Source: an uncultured Methanobrevibacter sp. (lineage in GTDB: Archaea > Methanobacteriota > Methanobacteria > Methanobacteriales > Methanobacteriaceae). From it: a stretch of DNA of 64,000 nt. A model generated the notes under the pieces. The model was given only the letters and a program-made list of their open reading frames with translations, ran no database searches and was not told where the DNA came from. The stretch is taken from contig CANQZY010000001.1 of the NCBI GenBank assembly GCA_947628455.1, positions 84,613 to 148,612 of the forward strand. Direction: 5' to 3'. Positions 51,467 through 63,775 of the stretch are shown here, in pieces (within the stretch, counting starts at the first letter, position 1; every line of letters starts with the position of its first letter). Both the position numbers and the translations under genes were made by a program.

Positions 51467-52303
51467 TTAAATTTTAGATGGTTTATCTAGTAAATTACAT
51501 TTGTTTCCAATACAACCATCACTCATATGAGGTGTTCTACAGACGCTATCATTGGATTTTTCTATCTCTCTTGCTTCTGTTGCTAACTTAGCTGCTGCAG
51601 ATGCCATCTCGTGTGCTGCTGCAATAATTGGTATGTATTGCTGGTGATCTTGTAACATGAAACAACCTTTTGTATCTAAATTAGCTACTGCAGATGCCAT
51701 TTCATAGGCTGCTAAAGCTTTTGCTTTTGCGTATGGATTTTTAAAATTACCTGCTTGAACAGCTTTTTCACCGGTAATAACTAATTTAGGTAATTTAATT
51801 TCTTTACCATCTTCAATATCTGCTATTATCTGACCAATTGTATGTTGTATTAGTCTATAAGCTCCAGTAGCTGATAAAACTTTAATAATATCAGAATTAA
51901 ATGAAGCCATTTCAGTAGGATCTAATAGTTCTCTTCTAGCCCCAATCATCGGATCAGCTTTTATAATAATATAACCTAATCCTTGTTCATCCATTTCATC
52001 TTTTTTAGATAAACCTGGAGCATCTCCTATAATAATAGCAGGTGTTTTTTCTTCAGATAATAGTTCTCTAGCTCTTGCAGGTCCTGGCGCTCCAGGATTA
52101 GGACTTATAAATATACAAAAATCAGGTGCAAAATCTTTAATTTTAGGAACAACTTCTTCAATTTGTTCAGGATTCATTTTTGCCCCAGATCCTACAAGTC
52201 TAACATCAATATTTGGCCTATCAGCTCTTTCATCTAAAATTAAATCAATCACTGGTGAAGTACCAATATTTCCACTTTTAATAATTCCTATTTTTATAAC
52301 CAT
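51467..52303 (-). CDS. mtd: F420-dependent methylenetetrahydromethanopterin dehydrogenase
   Basis: IKIGIIKSGNIGTSPVIDLILDERADRPNIDVRLVGSGAKM; FCIFISPNPGAPGPARARELL. Confidence 0.96.
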   Translation of the reverse strand: MVIKIGIIKSGNIGTSPVIDLILDERADRPNIDVRLVGSGAKMNPEQIEEVVPKIKDFAPDFCIFISPNPGAPGPARARELLSEEKTPAIIIGDAPGLSKKDEMDEQGLGYIIIKADPMIGARRELLDPTEMASFNSDIIKVLSATGAYRLIQHTIGQIIADIEDGKEIKLPKLVITGEKAVQAGNFKNPYAKAKALAAYEMASAVANLDTKGCFMLQDHQQYIPIIAAAHEMASAAAKLATEAREIEKSNDSVCRTPHMSDGCIGNKCNLLDKPSKI

Positions 52304-52480
52304 TTAATCACTTTTTTAATTTAACAGAAAAAAGTTCTACAATGTAATTATTAATAATAAGTTTATTATCAATTTTTTGATTTAATTTATTACCAATATA
52401 TTAAAATATCTAAATTTAATTAAAAAAATCATGGCGTCTTATTTAAAATATCTAAAATAAATTAATTAAAAAAAAATTAG

Positions 52481-52552
52481 TGGTTCCGACGAGATTTGAA
52501 CTCGTGATCCCCTCCTTGTAAGGGAGGTATCATACCCCTAGACCACGGAACC
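52481..52552 (-). tRNA. tRNA-Val, anticodon TAC
   Basis: Minus strand GGTTCCG...CTCCCTTACAAGGAG...GAGTTCAAATCTC...CGGAACC-A; complete cloverleaf; CCA not encoded. Confidence 0.93.
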
Positions 52553-52695
52553 ATATAACATTACTATTTAAGTTTGATATTGTATATAAATATTTCGTTT
52601 AATATTGATATAATTATAATATTGTTTTGTTTAGGAATTAAAAAAGCTTAAATTTAAATAAAATTTATAATATTCAACTGGTAATATTATTTATA

Positions 52696-53601
52696 ATGAA
52701 TGTAATTGAAATTACTATTTTATCTATTGTTATAATGATAAGTTTAGGTTATTTCTTAAAAAAAATTGATTTTTTAACAGAAAAAGACATTCTTCCTTTA
52801 AATAAATTAGTAATGAATATTTTAATGCCGTGCATGATTTTTTCAGCATTATATTCTGCTGATTTAAGTTTAATACCAAAATTAGGGATTTTGCCTTTTG
52901 TTATTTTAATATCCTCTTTTATTTCAGGTTTTATATCTTATTTTATTTTAAAAAGATTTAATATAGATAATAAGAAAATTTGGAGTATTATTGTATCAAT
53001 AATGATAGCTAATACTGCATTTATGGGATATCCTGTGAATTTAGGTATATTTGGTCAATCTGGATTTTTAAGAGCTATATTCTGTGATTTAGCTACTTTA
53101 TGCATATTCCTAATACTTTCATTTATTCTTATTCTTAAGTTTGGAGGCACAATTAAAACAGCTCTTAGAAAAATGTTATTATTTCCACCATTATGGGCTG
53201 TTATTTTAGGTTTGACTCTTAACTCTTTAAATATTCATATTGGTCCAGTTATTGACAATGTTGTTAATTATCTTGGAAATGGAGCTATTCCAATTATCAT
53301 GATTTCTCTTGGTCTTTCAATTAATTTAAAAAGAATTAAAAGAAGTCATAATATAGCAATTTTTACATCAATTATGAAACTTGGAATTTTCCCGTTAATA
53401 GCTTTTATAATTGTGTCTTTTCTACATTTATCAGGACTTGAATATACAATAAGTATTATTGAAGCTGCAATGCCGTCAGGAATGTTATCTTTACTTTTAA
53501 CTATTACATATAAATTAGATTATCATTTGACTTCTGATTGTATATTAACTAATACATTATTATCTTTAATAACTCTTCCAATCATCATAAATTTAATTTA
53601 A
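52696..53601 (+). CDS. AEC (auxin efflux carrier) family transporter
   Basis: 10-TM architecture; LGYFLKKIDFLTEKDILPLNKLVMNILMPCMIFSALY, ANTAFMGYPVNLGIFG. Confidence 0.83.
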   Translation: MNVIEITILSIVIMISLGYFLKKIDFLTEKDILPLNKLVMNILMPCMIFSALYSADLSLIPKLGILPFVILISSFISGFISYFILKRFNIDNKKIWSIIVSIMIANTAFMGYPVNLGIFGQSGFLRAIFCDLATLCIFLILSFILILKFGGTIKTALRKMLLFPPLWAVILGLTLNSLNIHIGPVIDNVVNYLGNGAIPIIMISLGLSINLKRIKRSHNIAIFTSIMKLGIFPLIAFIIVSFLHLSGLEYTISIIEAAMPSGMLSLLLTITYKLDYHLTSDCILTNTLLSLITLPIIINLI

Positions 53602-53811
53602 TTTTATAAATTAATTATATACCCTAAAAAATTAAATTTTTGAATTATAAATTTATCATGTTATATATAGTTTACTCAACGTTTTTTTATAGAAATATTT
53701 ATAAATGTGGACTTATTACATATTTAATAGTCTAATATTTTAATTAATAAAATTCTTTTTTTTATATAAAATATTTAGATTATGTCCTATACTTGTACAA
53801 GGTGAATTTTA

Positions 53812-55800
53812 ATGGCAGAAAAAAAAAGAGATAATAACGAAGAATTGAGGATAGGAGTTTATGTCTGTCACTGTGGTGTAAATATCGGTGGAGTCATTAA
53901 CTGTCCTGAAGTTGCAGAATATGCAAAGACACTTCCTGGTGTCGTTTTAGCTAAAGATTATAAATACATGTGTTCTGACCCAGGTCAATTATTAATACAA
54001 GAAGACATTAAAGAACATAACCTAAATAGAATTGTTGTAGCAGCTTGTTCTCCTCGTCTTCACGAACCCACATTTCGTCGATGTGTTGAAGAAGCAGGAT
54101 TAAACAAATTTTTATTTGAATTTGCTAATCTAAGAGAACAAGATTCTTGGGTGCATATGGCTGAACCAGAAGAAGCTACTGAAAAAGCTAAAGATTTAAC
54201 ACGTATGGCAGTGGCTAAAGCAAGATTATTAGAACCTCTTGACGCAACAAAAGTAGGAGTAGACAACAAAGCTCTTGTCATTGGTGGGGGAGTAACTGGT
54301 ATTCAATCAGCATTAGATTTAGGAGATATGGGATTCCAAACATATATGGTAGAAAAAAATCCTACTATTGGTGGAAGAATGGGTCAATTGGATAAAACTT
54401 TTCCAACTCTTGACTGTTCAATGTGTATTTTAGCACCTAAAATGGTAGATACTGCAAAACATGAAAATATTGAATTAATTACTTATGCCGAAGTAAAAAA
54501 TGTTGATGGATATATTGGTAACTTCACTGTAGATGTAGAGAAAAAGGCAAGATATGTTGTAGAAGATCTTTGTGTAGGATGCGGATCTTGTGTAGAAGTT
54601 TGCCCTATTGAAATACCTAATTACTATGATGAAGGTATTGGTATGGTAAAAGCTGCTTACATTCCGTTCCCTCAGGCTGTACCATTATGTGCAACTATTG
54701 ATAAAAATTATTGTATTGAATGCATGCTTTGTGATCAAATTTGTGAACGTGGAGCAATTGATCATCAACAAGAACCAGAAAATATCAAATTAGAAGTCGG
54801 TACAATTATTGCAGCCACCGGATATGATCCTTATGATCCATCTGATATCTATCAATATGGATATGGTCGTTACGCTAATGTAATTACCGCAATGGAAATT
54901 GAAAGAATGATTAATGCATCAGGTCCTACTGAAGGTCATGTAATTAAACCGTCTGATGGTGAAACACCTAAACGTATTGCATTTATCCATTGTGTTGGTT
55001 CAAGAGATGAACAAATTGGAAAACCATATTGTTCTAGAGTATGTTGTATGTATTCTATGAAAAATGCACAATTATGTGTTGATCATGAACCTGATACTGA
55101 AGTAACATGTTATTATATGGATATTCGTGCATTTGGTAAAGGATTTGAAGAATTCTACAAAACTTCCCAAGAAAAATATGGTATTGGATTCTTAAGAGGA
55201 AAACCTGCTCAAATTATTGAAAATGATGATTTAACTTTAACTATAAGATCTGAAGATACTTTAATGGGAAAAGTAACAGAATACACTTATGATTTAGTTG
55301 TTTTAAGTGTAGGACTTGAAAATCCAGAAGGTTCAGAAGAACTCAGACAAACATTAGGTATTTCAAGATCTTCAGATGGATTCTATATGGAAGCTCACCC
55401 TAAACTCAGACCTGTTGATACTTTGACTGATGGTGTTTATGTTGCTGGGGTTGCACAAGGCCCTAAAGATATTCCTGACTCTGTAGCACAAGGTTCAGCT
55501 GCAGCATCAAGAGCAGCTATTCCAATGTCTAAAGGAGAAGTAGAAATTGAACCTATTGTCGCACGTTCTGATGACTTAGTATGTGGTGCTTGTGAAGTTT
55601 GTGTTGAATTATGTCCATTTAGTGCTATTTCCATTGTTGGAGATGAAGGTAACAGTCATGCAGAAATTAATGTTGCATTATGTAAAGGATGTGGAACATG
55701 TGTAGGTGCATGCCCATCTGGTGCTATGGATCAACAACACTTTAAAACAGATCAAATTATGGCACAAATTAGTGCAGCTCTTGAAGATATGGGTAAATAG
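53812..55800 (+). CDS. hdrA: CoB-CoM heterodisulfide reductase iron-sulfur subunit A
   Basis: [46 protein letters not shown], multiple CxxCxxCxxxCP motifs. Confidence 0.96.
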   Translation: MAEKKRDNNEELRIGVYVCHCGVNIGGVINCPEVAEYAKTLPGVVLAKDYKYMCSDPGQLLIQEDIKEHNLNRIVVAACSPRLHEPTFRRCVEEAGLNKFLFEFANLREQDSWVHMAEPEEATEKAKDLTRMAVAKARLLEPLDATKVGVDNKALVIGGGVTGIQSALDLGDMGFQTYMVEKNPTIGGRMGQLDKTFPTLDCSMCILAPKMVDTAKHENIELITYAEVKNVDGYIGNFTVDVEKKARYVVEDLCVGCGSCVEVCPIEIPNYYDEGIGMVKAAYIPFPQAVPLCATIDKNYCIECMLCDQICERGAIDHQQEPENIKLEVGTIIAATGYDPYDPSDIYQYGYGRYANVITAMEIERMINASGPTEGHVIKPSDGETPKRIAFIHCVGSRDEQIGKPYCSRVCCMYSMKNAQLCVDHEPDTEVTCYYMDIRAFGKGFEEFYKTSQEKYGIGFLRGKPAQIIENDDLTLTIRSEDTLMGKVTEYTYDLVVLSVGLENPEGSEELRQTLGISRSSDGFYMEAHPKLRPVDTLTDGVYVAGVAQGPKDIPDSVAQGSAAASRAAIPMSKGEVEIEPIVARSDDLVCGACEVCVELCPFSAISIVGDEGNSHAEINVALCKGCGTCVGACPSGAMDQQHFKTDQIMAQISAALEDMGK

Positions 55801-55911
55801 ATTTAAAAATTTTTTTTTCTAATTTTTTTTCTTTTAAACTATTTTTTTAAATTTATTAAATTAAAAACAAGTAATTTTTTCTATTATAATATAAAAAATA
55901 GGAAGATATAT

Positions 55912-56817
55912 TTATTTTAAATAGTAATATAAAATTGCTTTTTGTGCATGAAGTCTATTTTCAGCTTCATCAAATACTACTGATTGTGGTCCATCAATAA
56001 CATCGGATGTTACTTCTTCTCCTCTAATAGCTGGAAGACAATGCATAAATATTGCATTTTTTTTAGCTTTCTTCATTAAAGTTTTGTTAACTTGATAGGG
56101 TAGAAAATCTTTTAATCTTTGTGATGATTCTTTTTCATCGCCCATACTAACCCAAACGTCTGTGTATACTATATCAGCATTATTAATAGCTTCATTAAGA
56201 TTAGATGTTATTGTTATTTGTGAATTATTTTTTGAAGCTATTTTTTCAGCTTTATCCATAATTTGTTTGTTTGGTTTGTATTTTTCAGGTCCTACTATGG
56301 TTATATCTATTTCTAACATTGGACAAATTAAAAGTAGTGAGTTACTTACGTTATTACAGTCACCAACAAAACATAGTTTTTTACCTTTAAATCCCCCTAA
56401 ATGTTCTTTAATTGTTAGCATGTCTGCTAATACTTGGCATGGATGTTCTAAATTTGTTAAGCCACTTATTACTGGAACATCGGAATGTTTAGCTAATTCT
56501 TCTACATCACTATGTTCTATTGCTCTAATCATTATTCCGTCTACAAATCGACTTAAAACTTTAGCGGTGTCAGATATAGATTCTCCTCTTCCCATTTGCA
56601 AATCGTTTGATGATAAAAATAATGCTCTTCCACCTAATTGATACATTCCAACATCAAATGATACTCTCGTTCTTGTTGAGGCTTTTTGGAATATCATAGC
56701 TAATGTTTTACCTTTTAATGGTTGATCTTCAATTTCATTAGCTTTTATTTTTTCAGCTAACTCTAGAATATTTTTCACGTCTTTTTGTATATCACAAACT
56801 GATAATAAATTTTTCAT
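55912..56817 (-). CDS. argF: Ornithine carbamoyltransferase
   Basis: IFQKASTRTRVSFDVGMYQLGG, LEHPCQVLADMLTI, FMHCLPAIRGEEVT. Confidence 0.95.
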   Translation of the reverse strand: MKNLLSVCDIQKDVKNILELAEKIKANEIEDQPLKGKTLAMIFQKASTRTRVSFDVGMYQLGGRALFLSSNDLQMGRGESISDTAKVLSRFVDGIMIRAIEHSDVEELAKHSDVPVISGLTNLEHPCQVLADMLTIKEHLGGFKGKKLCFVGDCNNVSNSLLLICPMLEIDITIVGPEKYKPNKQIMDKAEKIASKNNSQITITSNLNEAINNADIVYTDVWVSMGDEKESSQRLKDFLPYQVNKTLMKKAKKNAIFMHCLPAIRGEEVTSDVIDGPQSVVFDEAENRLHAQKAILYYYLK

Positions 56818-57010
56818 TTTATCATTACCTAATCTTTTAAGAAAAACATATTTTCTTTTTATTATATATTAAAGGTTTCTATATTATTTTTTTAATTGTT
56901 TTTATTTTTAATATCTATTATATTAAAAATTAAAGAATTTTAAACCATTATATTTAAATATTATAAAGAATATATTCTTATTTACAAATTTATAAAGGAG
57001 GTTATTATAT

Positions 57011-57214
57011 ATGAGTGAATTACCAATCGCACCTGTTGGTCGTATATTAAAAAATGCTGGAGCTCAAAGAGTTTCTGATAATGCTAAAGAAGCATTAGCT
57101 GAAGCATTAGAAGACTATGGTGAAAAAATAGCTTCAAAATCTGTTGAATTTGCACGTCATGCAGGTAGAAAAACTGTAAAAGCTGAAGATATTAAATTAG
57201 CTTTAAAAAATTAA
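57011..57214 (+). CDS. Archaeal histone, canonical HMf-like
   Basis: [67 protein letters not shown]. Confidence 0.96.
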   Translation: MSELPIAPVGRILKNAGAQRVSDNAKEALAEALEDYGEKIASKSVEFARHAGRKTVKAEDIKLALKN

Positions 57215-57275
57215 TTTAGTTCTAATATTTTTATTTTTTTAATTTTTTCTTATCTATAAAATTGGTGTACTTTTT

Positions 57276-57422
57276 ATGGCTGTTAATCAATTAGAAACTA
57301 ATTTAGAAGCAATTACAAGAACTCTTGCATATCTTGAAAATAATGGATGTAATGATGAAAATAAACTTAATGAATTGAGAAGAGAAAGAGATAAAATACT
57401 TTCAGACCTTAAATTAATTTAA
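57276..57422 (+). CDS. 48-aa helical microprotein downstream of histone
   Basis: MAVNQLETNLEAITRTLAYLENNGCNDENKLNELRRERDKILSDLKLI; ATG..TAA, converges with and overlaps the surE end by 9 bp. Confidence 0.55.
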   Translation: MAVNQLETNLEAITRTLAYLENNGCNDENKLNELRRERDKILSDLKLI

Positions 57423-58190
57423 CCATTTTTTTAGGAGTTCTTTATCCCCTGTTTGATCTAATTTTAATGGAGTCAAGGTGGTTTTATTTTCTTTTAATAA
57501 ACTGTAACCATCAGTTCCTTTTTCTTTAAATTCGCATTGATTTCCTCCAATCCAGTAGTAAGGTTTTCCACGAGGGTCAAGACGTGTTTGGATTTTAGGC
57601 ATATACATTCTCTCTCCAAGACTTACAACTTCGAATTCTTCGTTTACAGGATTTTCAGGTATATTTAAATTTAGTAAATCTGCACCTTCAGGCATTCCTT
57701 TTTTAAGAATTATTTTTGCTAATTTATTAATCATTTTTTTTGCAAAGTTAAAATCTACATCAATCTCTCCATTTTCAAATTTAATATCGTTTTTACTTAC
57801 TGTTTGTGAAACGGCCAGTGTAGGAATATTGAAACTTGCAGATTCTATGGCGGCCCCTATTGTTCCAGAAGTTGTTAACTCTGATTTCCCTATGTTAAAC
57901 CCTGTATTTATTCCAGATATCATAATGTCAGGTTTTTCTTCCATTATTTCAAATAATCCTATTGTAACTGCATCTGTTGGAGTTCCATTAACGCTATAAC
58001 CTTTACTACCATCTTTTAATGTTACTTGATTTACTCTTAGTGGATCGTATAATGTTAGAGCATGTCCAATTCCACTTTGTTGAATTTCTGGAGCTACTAC
58101 AGTAGTATCACATAAATTTTCCACTGCTTTTTTTGCATATAAAATACCTGTTGCATTTATCCCATCATCATTACTTATCAGTGCTTTCAT
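57414..58190 (-). CDS. surE: 5'-nucleotidase SurE
   Basis: ALISNDDGINATGILYAKKAV, PDIMISGINTGFNIGKSELTTSGTIGAAIESASFNIPTLAVS. Confidence 0.94.
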   Translation of the reverse strand: MKALISNDDGINATGILYAKKAVENLCDTTVVAPEIQQSGIGHALTLYDPLRVNQVTLKDGSKGYSVNGTPTDAVTIGLFEIMEEKPDIMISGINTGFNIGKSELTTSGTIGAAIESASFNIPTLAVSQTVSKNDIKFENGEIDVDFNFAKKMINKLAKIILKKGMPEGADLLNLNIPENPVNEEFEVVSLGERMYMPKIQTRLDPRGKPYYWIGGNQCEFKEKGTDGYSLLKENKTTLTPLKLDQTGDKELLKKWLN

Positions 58191-58289
58191 ACATTGATTT
58201 TTGTTTTTAAGAATTAAAATATATTTTCAATTTCATAAACTTTAATAATAATTATTTTATATATATTTATATTAATAACATTCTTTAAG

Positions 58290-59210
58290 GTGGAAAATTT
58301 GGAAAAACAACAACTAATTAATTTTATTTCTAAAGTTATGGAGGAGTCTGGTTTTAAAGTTTATAAAAATTTTAAAACTTCTATAGATGTTATTGATATT
58401 TATGCTGTTTTACCTACTACTGTTGGAGATTTTGGTGTTGTTGTTGCATGTAATAATTATAATAAAGATTCTTATGTTGGAATTGATTTATTAAAGAATA
58501 TGGAATCAATATCTGAGAATATTAAAGCGTCTAAGGTCATGATTGTTACATCATCTTTTTTTTCAGAACAAGCTACTAATTATGCTATTAGAAAAAATAT
58601 TAAATTAGTTGATAGAAAGGGTTTACTTGAACTTGCTCATAAATATCAAAATCATGAAGAGGAAGTTGAAGTTGAAATAATTGAGAATTATCATGATAAA
58701 GGTCTTGGATCAAATGTTATAGACGATGATTATGCAGAATATGATTATGATGCTCGTGATATGGAGTATTTAATGCAAAATAGTGGTAGTGATCTTTATT
58801 TTAGCGGACAAAATAATTTATATAGACAAATTGAGTATGAACAAGTAAATGAAGGTATTTTTTCTAAATTTAAAAAAAATAATAATGGTTCTTTAAATAA
58901 TATAAATATTAATTTAGATAGAAATAAAGCTCCAATAAAAACTATTTTAACTCTTATTAAACCTTATTTAGGAAATCCTCTTGTTTTGATTCTTCTCGTT
59001 GTTTTGATCAGCTATTTTATTTCATATGTTATTGGAAATATATTAAAATCCCCTAGTGCGATAGGAGGTATAGTTGAGCTTTTCTTTGCATTAATACTCT
59101 CCTATGGATTTACTTATTTCTTTGCTCAAAGAAATAGATATTTTATCATTAGAGGAACATTTGTTTTCTTTGTTTCTTTAATTATTTTAATTATTTTAAT
59201 TTTAATCTAA
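58290..59210 (+). CDS. Mrr/PD-(D/E)xK-like domain protein with C-terminal TM helices; likely TTG start at 58299 (ORF-track GTG at 58290)
   Basis: VIDIYAVLPTTVGDFGVVVACNNYNKDSYVGIDLLKNMESI...KVMIVTSSFFSEQATNYAIRKNIKLVDRKGLLELA; several C-terminal hydrophobic segments. Confidence 0.65.
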   Translation: MENLEKQQLINFISKVMEESGFKVYKNFKTSIDVIDIYAVLPTTVGDFGVVVACNNYNKDSYVGIDLLKNMESISENIKASKVMIVTSSFFSEQATNYAIRKNIKLVDRKGLLELAHKYQNHEEEVEVEIIENYHDKGLGSNVIDDDYAEYDYDARDMEYLMQNSGSDLYFSGQNNLYRQIEYEQVNEGIFSKFKKNNNGSLNNININLDRNKAPIKTILTLIKPYLGNPLVLILLVVLISYFISYVIGNILKSPSAIGGIVELFFALILSYGFTYFFAQRNRYFIIRGTFVFFVSLIILIILILI

Positions 59211-60322
59211 ACTTTTTTTATATTTTTATAATTTAAACAAATTAAAATCAAACCTAATATAAAAAATATCCAAATCATAATATCTGTTGGGCCTGTTTCA
59301 ATCCAAATTAAAGTATGAATAAGAATTATAGAATAAATTCCAATAAATATTCCTTTTTCTACTTTAGCTGTTTTATTTAATAATTTTAAGAATGCTCCTA
59401 AAAATAACATTTGGATAATAAGGCCTATTATTCCAAAATCAAGATAAACAGGTCCAAATAATGTTGATGTTAGACAAACATTATCTGTTAAAACATAATT
59501 TCCAATAAAAGTTCTAGGGCTACCTGAAGAGAATATCATTGATAAAATATGTCCATGTGTTGTTCCTGCTAAATGCAAAATTCTTTGAAATACCTCTAAG
59601 GTAAAACCCGCTCTATAGAATACTAATTCTAAAGGATTTAGCATCCAATGTTGATTTAAAATTGATTGTGATGCAATATATCCTATGCATATTCCTCCGA
59701 CAACAATTGATACTATAAATATAATTCCAAGCTTTCTTGAAATTTTTTTAATATAATAGAGTGTTATAAAAGCAGATCCAAGAACACCTATTACTGAAGT
59801 TCGATATCCATTAAGAATATAAACAATACTACCTATTAAAACTAAAAATAAATATTTTTTTTTATAATATTTAGCTAGTAAAATATTAAGTGAGGGTAAA
59901 AATATTAAATATGAAATTCTCCATATAATTGTTGTTGCATTAGATTTTAACACACTATTAAATAAAGGAATTCCACCAATTAATATTAAATTAACACATT
60001 GTAAGATAATAGCAATTAATGTTAAACTTAATAGTAATTTTTCAGACAAAAATGAGATTTTAATTTTATTTTTATTCTCTATTTTGATTTTATATTTTAT
60101 AATCAAACTACCTATTATTAAGATAATAACTCCAAAGATGACTGTTAATATTGTTTGTATATTTAAAGGGTATTCAAATCTATAATTAAATGATCCAATA
60201 TATCCCATTGCTAAAAATATTAAAATACAAATAGCTATAATCCATGGAGAAAAAAAATCAATTTTTCTAAAATTCAATTTATTCACCATTTTCTTTTGCT
60301 GAAATAACAAATCTTTCACCAA
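59207..60322 (-). CDS. Oligosaccharide repeat-unit polymerase-like polytopic membrane protein; likely start at internal Met (60289)
   Basis: About 10-12 TM segments; [46 protein letters not shown]. Confidence 0.65.
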   Translation of the reverse strand: MVKDLLFQQKKMVNKLNFRKIDFFSPWIIAICILIFLAMGYIGSFNYRFEYPLNIQTILTVIFGVIILIIGSLIIKYKIKIENKNKIKISFLSEKLLLSLTLIAIILQCVNLILIGGIPLFNSVLKSNATTIIWRISYLIFLPSLNILLAKYYKKKYLFLVLIGSIVYILNGYRTSVIGVLGSAFITLYYIKKISRKLGIIFIVSIVVGGICIGYIASQSILNQHWMLNPLELVFYRAGFTLEVFQRILHLAGTTHGHILSMIFSSGSPRTFIGNYVLTDNVCLTSTLFGPVYLDFGIIGLIIQMLFLGAFLKLLNKTAKVEKGIFIGIYSIILIHTLIWIETGPTDIMIWIFFILGLILICLNYKNIKKV

Positions 60323-61628
60323 ATTTTGGCATTGCGGCTACATGTGTATGTATATAGCTAGCAAGCGTATTATTTGATATGAATCCATCTTGATTTTTAT
60401 AAGAACCTGTTCCTCTATTAACTTTAAAAGCTAATTTATTTTGAAGTTTATTTACATTAACTTTAGAATAATGGAATTCATGTCCATTAATAATATCTCC
60501 TTTTTTAGAAATTATATTATCTTTTTGAACTTCGCTTATTGTATATTTAAGAGCTTGAACTTTATCAGTTAAATTAGAACTATAAGGATATATATTAACC
60601 ATTTTTTTGTTATTAATAGAATTAGTTAAATATATTAATCCGCCACATTCTGCAAATATTGTTCTTTTATCATCATGAAATTGTTTAATATCTTTTAACA
60701 TTTTTTTATTTGATGTAAGTTCTTTTGTAAATAATTCGGGATATCCTCCGCCAATATATAATCCATCAACATCAGGAAGATTTTCATCTTTTAATGGAGA
60801 AAAATATTTAATTTTAGCGTTGTTAGCTTCGATAGCTTCTATATTTTCTTTATAATAGAAGTTAAAAACTTCATCAAACGCAACACCTATTTTTACTTTT
60901 TCTTTATTTCCTTTTATCCAAATAGGTTCTAAATTTGAATTAATTTTAGGAGCATTTTTAGCTATTTCAACTAATCTATCTAAATCTATAGAGTTTTCTA
61001 TTAATTTACACCAGGAATCAATCTGTTTTAATGAGCTTTTTGATTCAAAAGTAGGAATTAAACCTAGATGTCTTTGTTCAATAGCTATTTTATCATCACG
61101 TTTTATTCCTCCAATAACTTCAACACCCGTTATTTCTTCTATTGAGCGTTTTGTTTTAAGATAATGTTTTTGATTTTTAACTTTATTTAAAATAACTCCT
61201 GCAATGTTAATTTCAGGATCTATTTGTTTAAATCCTAAAACAATAGCTGCAGCACTTCTAACAATACTTTTTGAATTGATAATTAAAATAACAGGGGCTT
61301 TTAATGATTTGGCTATTGAAGCAGTACTTCCTATGTCATTAACAGAATCTATTCCTTCATATAATCCTCTTACACCTTCAATAATTGCTATATCTTTATT
61401 TGTCATAGCTTTAAGATAAGAATCTCTAATTTGTCCCGGTGTCATAAAAAAAGAATCAAGATTACGTGAAGGGGTGTTACATGCTAAAGTATGATAAGAT
61501 GGATCAATATAATCAGGACCGACTTTAAATGGTTGTACTTTATATTTTTCACTTAATGCTTTCATAATTCCGGTAGATATTGTTGTTTTTCCAACAGCAC
61601 TACCCGTCCCTGCTAAAATTATTCTCAT
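60279..61628 (-). CDS. cfbB: Ni-sirohydrochlorin a,c-diamide synthase (CbiA-like)
   Basis: [84 protein letters not shown]. Confidence 0.9.
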   Translation of the reverse strand: MRIILAGTGSAVGKTTISTGIMKALSEKYKVQPFKVGPDYIDPSYHTLACNTPSRNLDSFFMTPGQIRDSYLKAMTNKDIAIIEGVRGLYEGIDSVNDIGSTASIAKSLKAPVILIINSKSIVRSAAAIVLGFKQIDPEINIAGVILNKVKNQKHYLKTKRSIEEITGVEVIGGIKRDDKIAIEQRHLGLIPTFESKSSLKQIDSWCKLIENSIDLDRLVEIAKNAPKINSNLEPIWIKGNKEKVKIGVAFDEVFNFYYKENIEAIEANNAKIKYFSPLKDENLPDVDGLYIGGGYPELFTKELTSNKKMLKDIKQFHDDKRTIFAECGGLIYLTNSINNKKMVNIYPYSSNLTDKVQALKYTISEVQKDNIISKKGDIINGHEFHYSKVNVNKLQNKLAFKVNRGTGSYKNQDGFISNNTLASYIHTHVAAMPKFGERFVISAKENGE

Positions 61629-61776
61629 AATATTTTCTTTTAGTATATTTAATTATATTAGTATTTTCATTCATGTTTTAGATAGTATTTTTCAATATCA
61701 ATGCTTATTTAAACCAAATATTTTATTTAATATCATTAATAAAATTAAATTATAAATTATTTTATTTGGTGAGTAG

Positions 61777-63603
61777 ATGAGAATTTTATTAATTCATTCT
61801 GATTATTTAAATTATAATGTAAAAAAGAAAACTCCCGTTGCTGAGGAAATTGAGGAGGCACAAAAACAAGGATCATTTGATGAATCTTTAGTTATTTTTA
61901 TAGCTGTAGAAAAAGATGACGAGAAAAATTCTGAAGCTATTGTTAAAAATTTAGTTGAAGAAATTAAAAAAACAAATAAACAATTAAAAGTTAGAAATAT
62001 TATTCTTTATCCTTATGCTCATTTATCTTCTTCATTAAGCTCTCCTAAAACAGCAATTGATATTTTAAAAAATGCTGAAAAAATGCTTCTTGAAGAAAAT
62101 TTTAATGTTAAAAGAGTTCCTTTCGGATGGTATAAATCATTTGAAATTTCATGTAAAGGACATCCATTAAGTGAATTATCTAGAACTATTACAGCAGATA
62201 TTAATGAAAATGAAGAAGAAGAAAAAAAACCCTCCTCATGGTATATTCTTGATAGAGATAAATTAATTGATATTAATGAATTTAATTTTAAAAATTCTCA
62301 ATTTAAAAAACTTGTTAAATATGAACTTGGAGAGGGATCTTCTCATGAAGGAGAACCACCACATGTTAAATTAATGAGAGAAAAAGAATTATGTGATTAT
62401 GAAAGCGCATCAGACGTTGGAAATCTTAAATGGTATCCTAAAGGAAGATTAATTCGCGATTTACTCTCAGATTATGTTTATAATTTAGTTGTTGAACAAG
62501 GCGCAATGCCAATTGAGACACCTATTTTCTATGATTTGGAAAATGAAGCTATTAATGATCATGCAGCTAAGTTTGGAGAAAGACAATATAAAACAGATAC
62601 TAAAAATAATTTAATGCTTAGATTTGCATGTTGTTTTGGTGCATTTAGAGTAATGGCTGATTCATTTTTAACCTGGAAAAATTTACCAGCTAAATTATAT
62701 GAACTTTCTACATATAGTTTTAGATATGAGAAAAAAGGAGAAGTAGTTGGTCTTAAAAGATTAAGATCATTTACAATGCCAGATTTCCATACATTTTGTG
62801 CAAATATACCTGATTCTTTAGAAGAATTCTCAAAACAAACAGATATGTGTATTCAAACAGGAGTAGATTTAGGAATTAACTATGAAATAATATTTAGAGC
62901 AACTAAAGATTTTTATGATGAAAATAAAGAATGGATATATTCAATAGTTAAAAAATGTGATAAACCAGTTTTACTTGAAATATTACCAGAAAGAAAACAT
63001 TATTGGACATGTAAAATTGATTTTGCAGCTATTGACTATTTAGGAAGACCAATTGAAAATCCTACTGTTCAAATTGATGTGGAAAGTGGTAAAAGGTTTG
63101 ATATTAAATATCTTGGAGAAGATAATGAAGAACATTATCCAGTAATTATTCATTGTAGTCCGACAGGAAGTATTGAAAGAGTTATCTGCAGTTTACTTGA
63201 GAAAACAGCGATTGAATTAGAACAAAAAGCTCCAATGTTACCAGTTTGGTTAAGTCCGATTGAAGTGAGACTGATCACAGTAAAACAAACCCATAAAAAA
63301 TTTGCAAATGAAGTTGCAAATAAAATATCTAATGCAAATATTCGTGTTGATGTTGATGATAGGGATGAAAGTGTAGGTAAAAAAATTAGAAATGCTGCCA
63401 CTGAGTGGATTCCATATGTTTTTGTAGTAGGGGATAATGAAGTAGAATCAGGTAATTTCAAAGTATCTGTTCGTGAAACTGGTGAAAAAGTGGATATGAC
63501 AGTTGATGATTTAATTGATGAAATTCATAGTGTAAATGAAGGAATGCCATTTAGAAGATTGCCATTGCCAAAGGATATTTCAAAAAGGATTAATTTCCAA
63601 TAA
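61777..63603 (+). CDS. thrS: Threonyl-tRNA synthetase (archaeal type)
   Basis: N-terminal archaeal editing-like domain; [35 protein letters not shown]-terminal anticodon-binding domain. Confidence 0.94.
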   Translation: MRILLIHSDYLNYNVKKKTPVAEEIEEAQKQGSFDESLVIFIAVEKDDEKNSEAIVKNLVEEIKKTNKQLKVRNIILYPYAHLSSSLSSPKTAIDILKNAEKMLLEENFNVKRVPFGWYKSFEISCKGHPLSELSRTITADINENEEEEKKPSSWYILDRDKLIDINEFNFKNSQFKKLVKYELGEGSSHEGEPPHVKLMREKELCDYESASDVGNLKWYPKGRLIRDLLSDYVYNLVVEQGAMPIETPIFYDLENEAINDHAAKFGERQYKTDTKNNLMLRFACCFGAFRVMADSFLTWKNLPAKLYELSTYSFRYEKKGEVVGLKRLRSFTMPDFHTFCANIPDSLEEFSKQTDMCIQTGVDLGINYEIIFRATKDFYDENKEWIYSIVKKCDKPVLLEILPERKHYWTCKIDFAAIDYLGRPIENPTVQIDVESGKRFDIKYLGEDNEEHYPVIIHCSPTGSIERVICSLLEKTAIELEQKAPMLPVWLSPIEVRLITVKQTHKKFANEVANKISNANIRVDVDDRDESVGKKIRNAATEWIPYVFVVGDNEVESGNFKVSVRETGEKVDMTVDDLIDEIHSVNEGMPFRRLPLPKDISKRINFQ

Positions 63604-63775
63604 ATTCTTTTTTTCTATTATTTTTTAATTTACTTATTTAATGTTATTGTGAATATCAATTGCTAAATATTATAATTATTTAAATTTTATATTTTTTAGA
63701 TTATTTTAAAATAATATGTATTTAATAATGATAAAATATAAAAAATATTAATGTATTAATATACGGAGGGACTTT

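Noticed and set aside
52671-52683. attcaactggtaa considered as a further ORB-like box
   Set aside because: Poor match to the extended motif and adjacent to the start of the AEC transporter; likely chance in AT-rich DNA.
56162-56641. 159-aa plus-strand ORF
   Set aside because: Antisense to argF; no domain signature.
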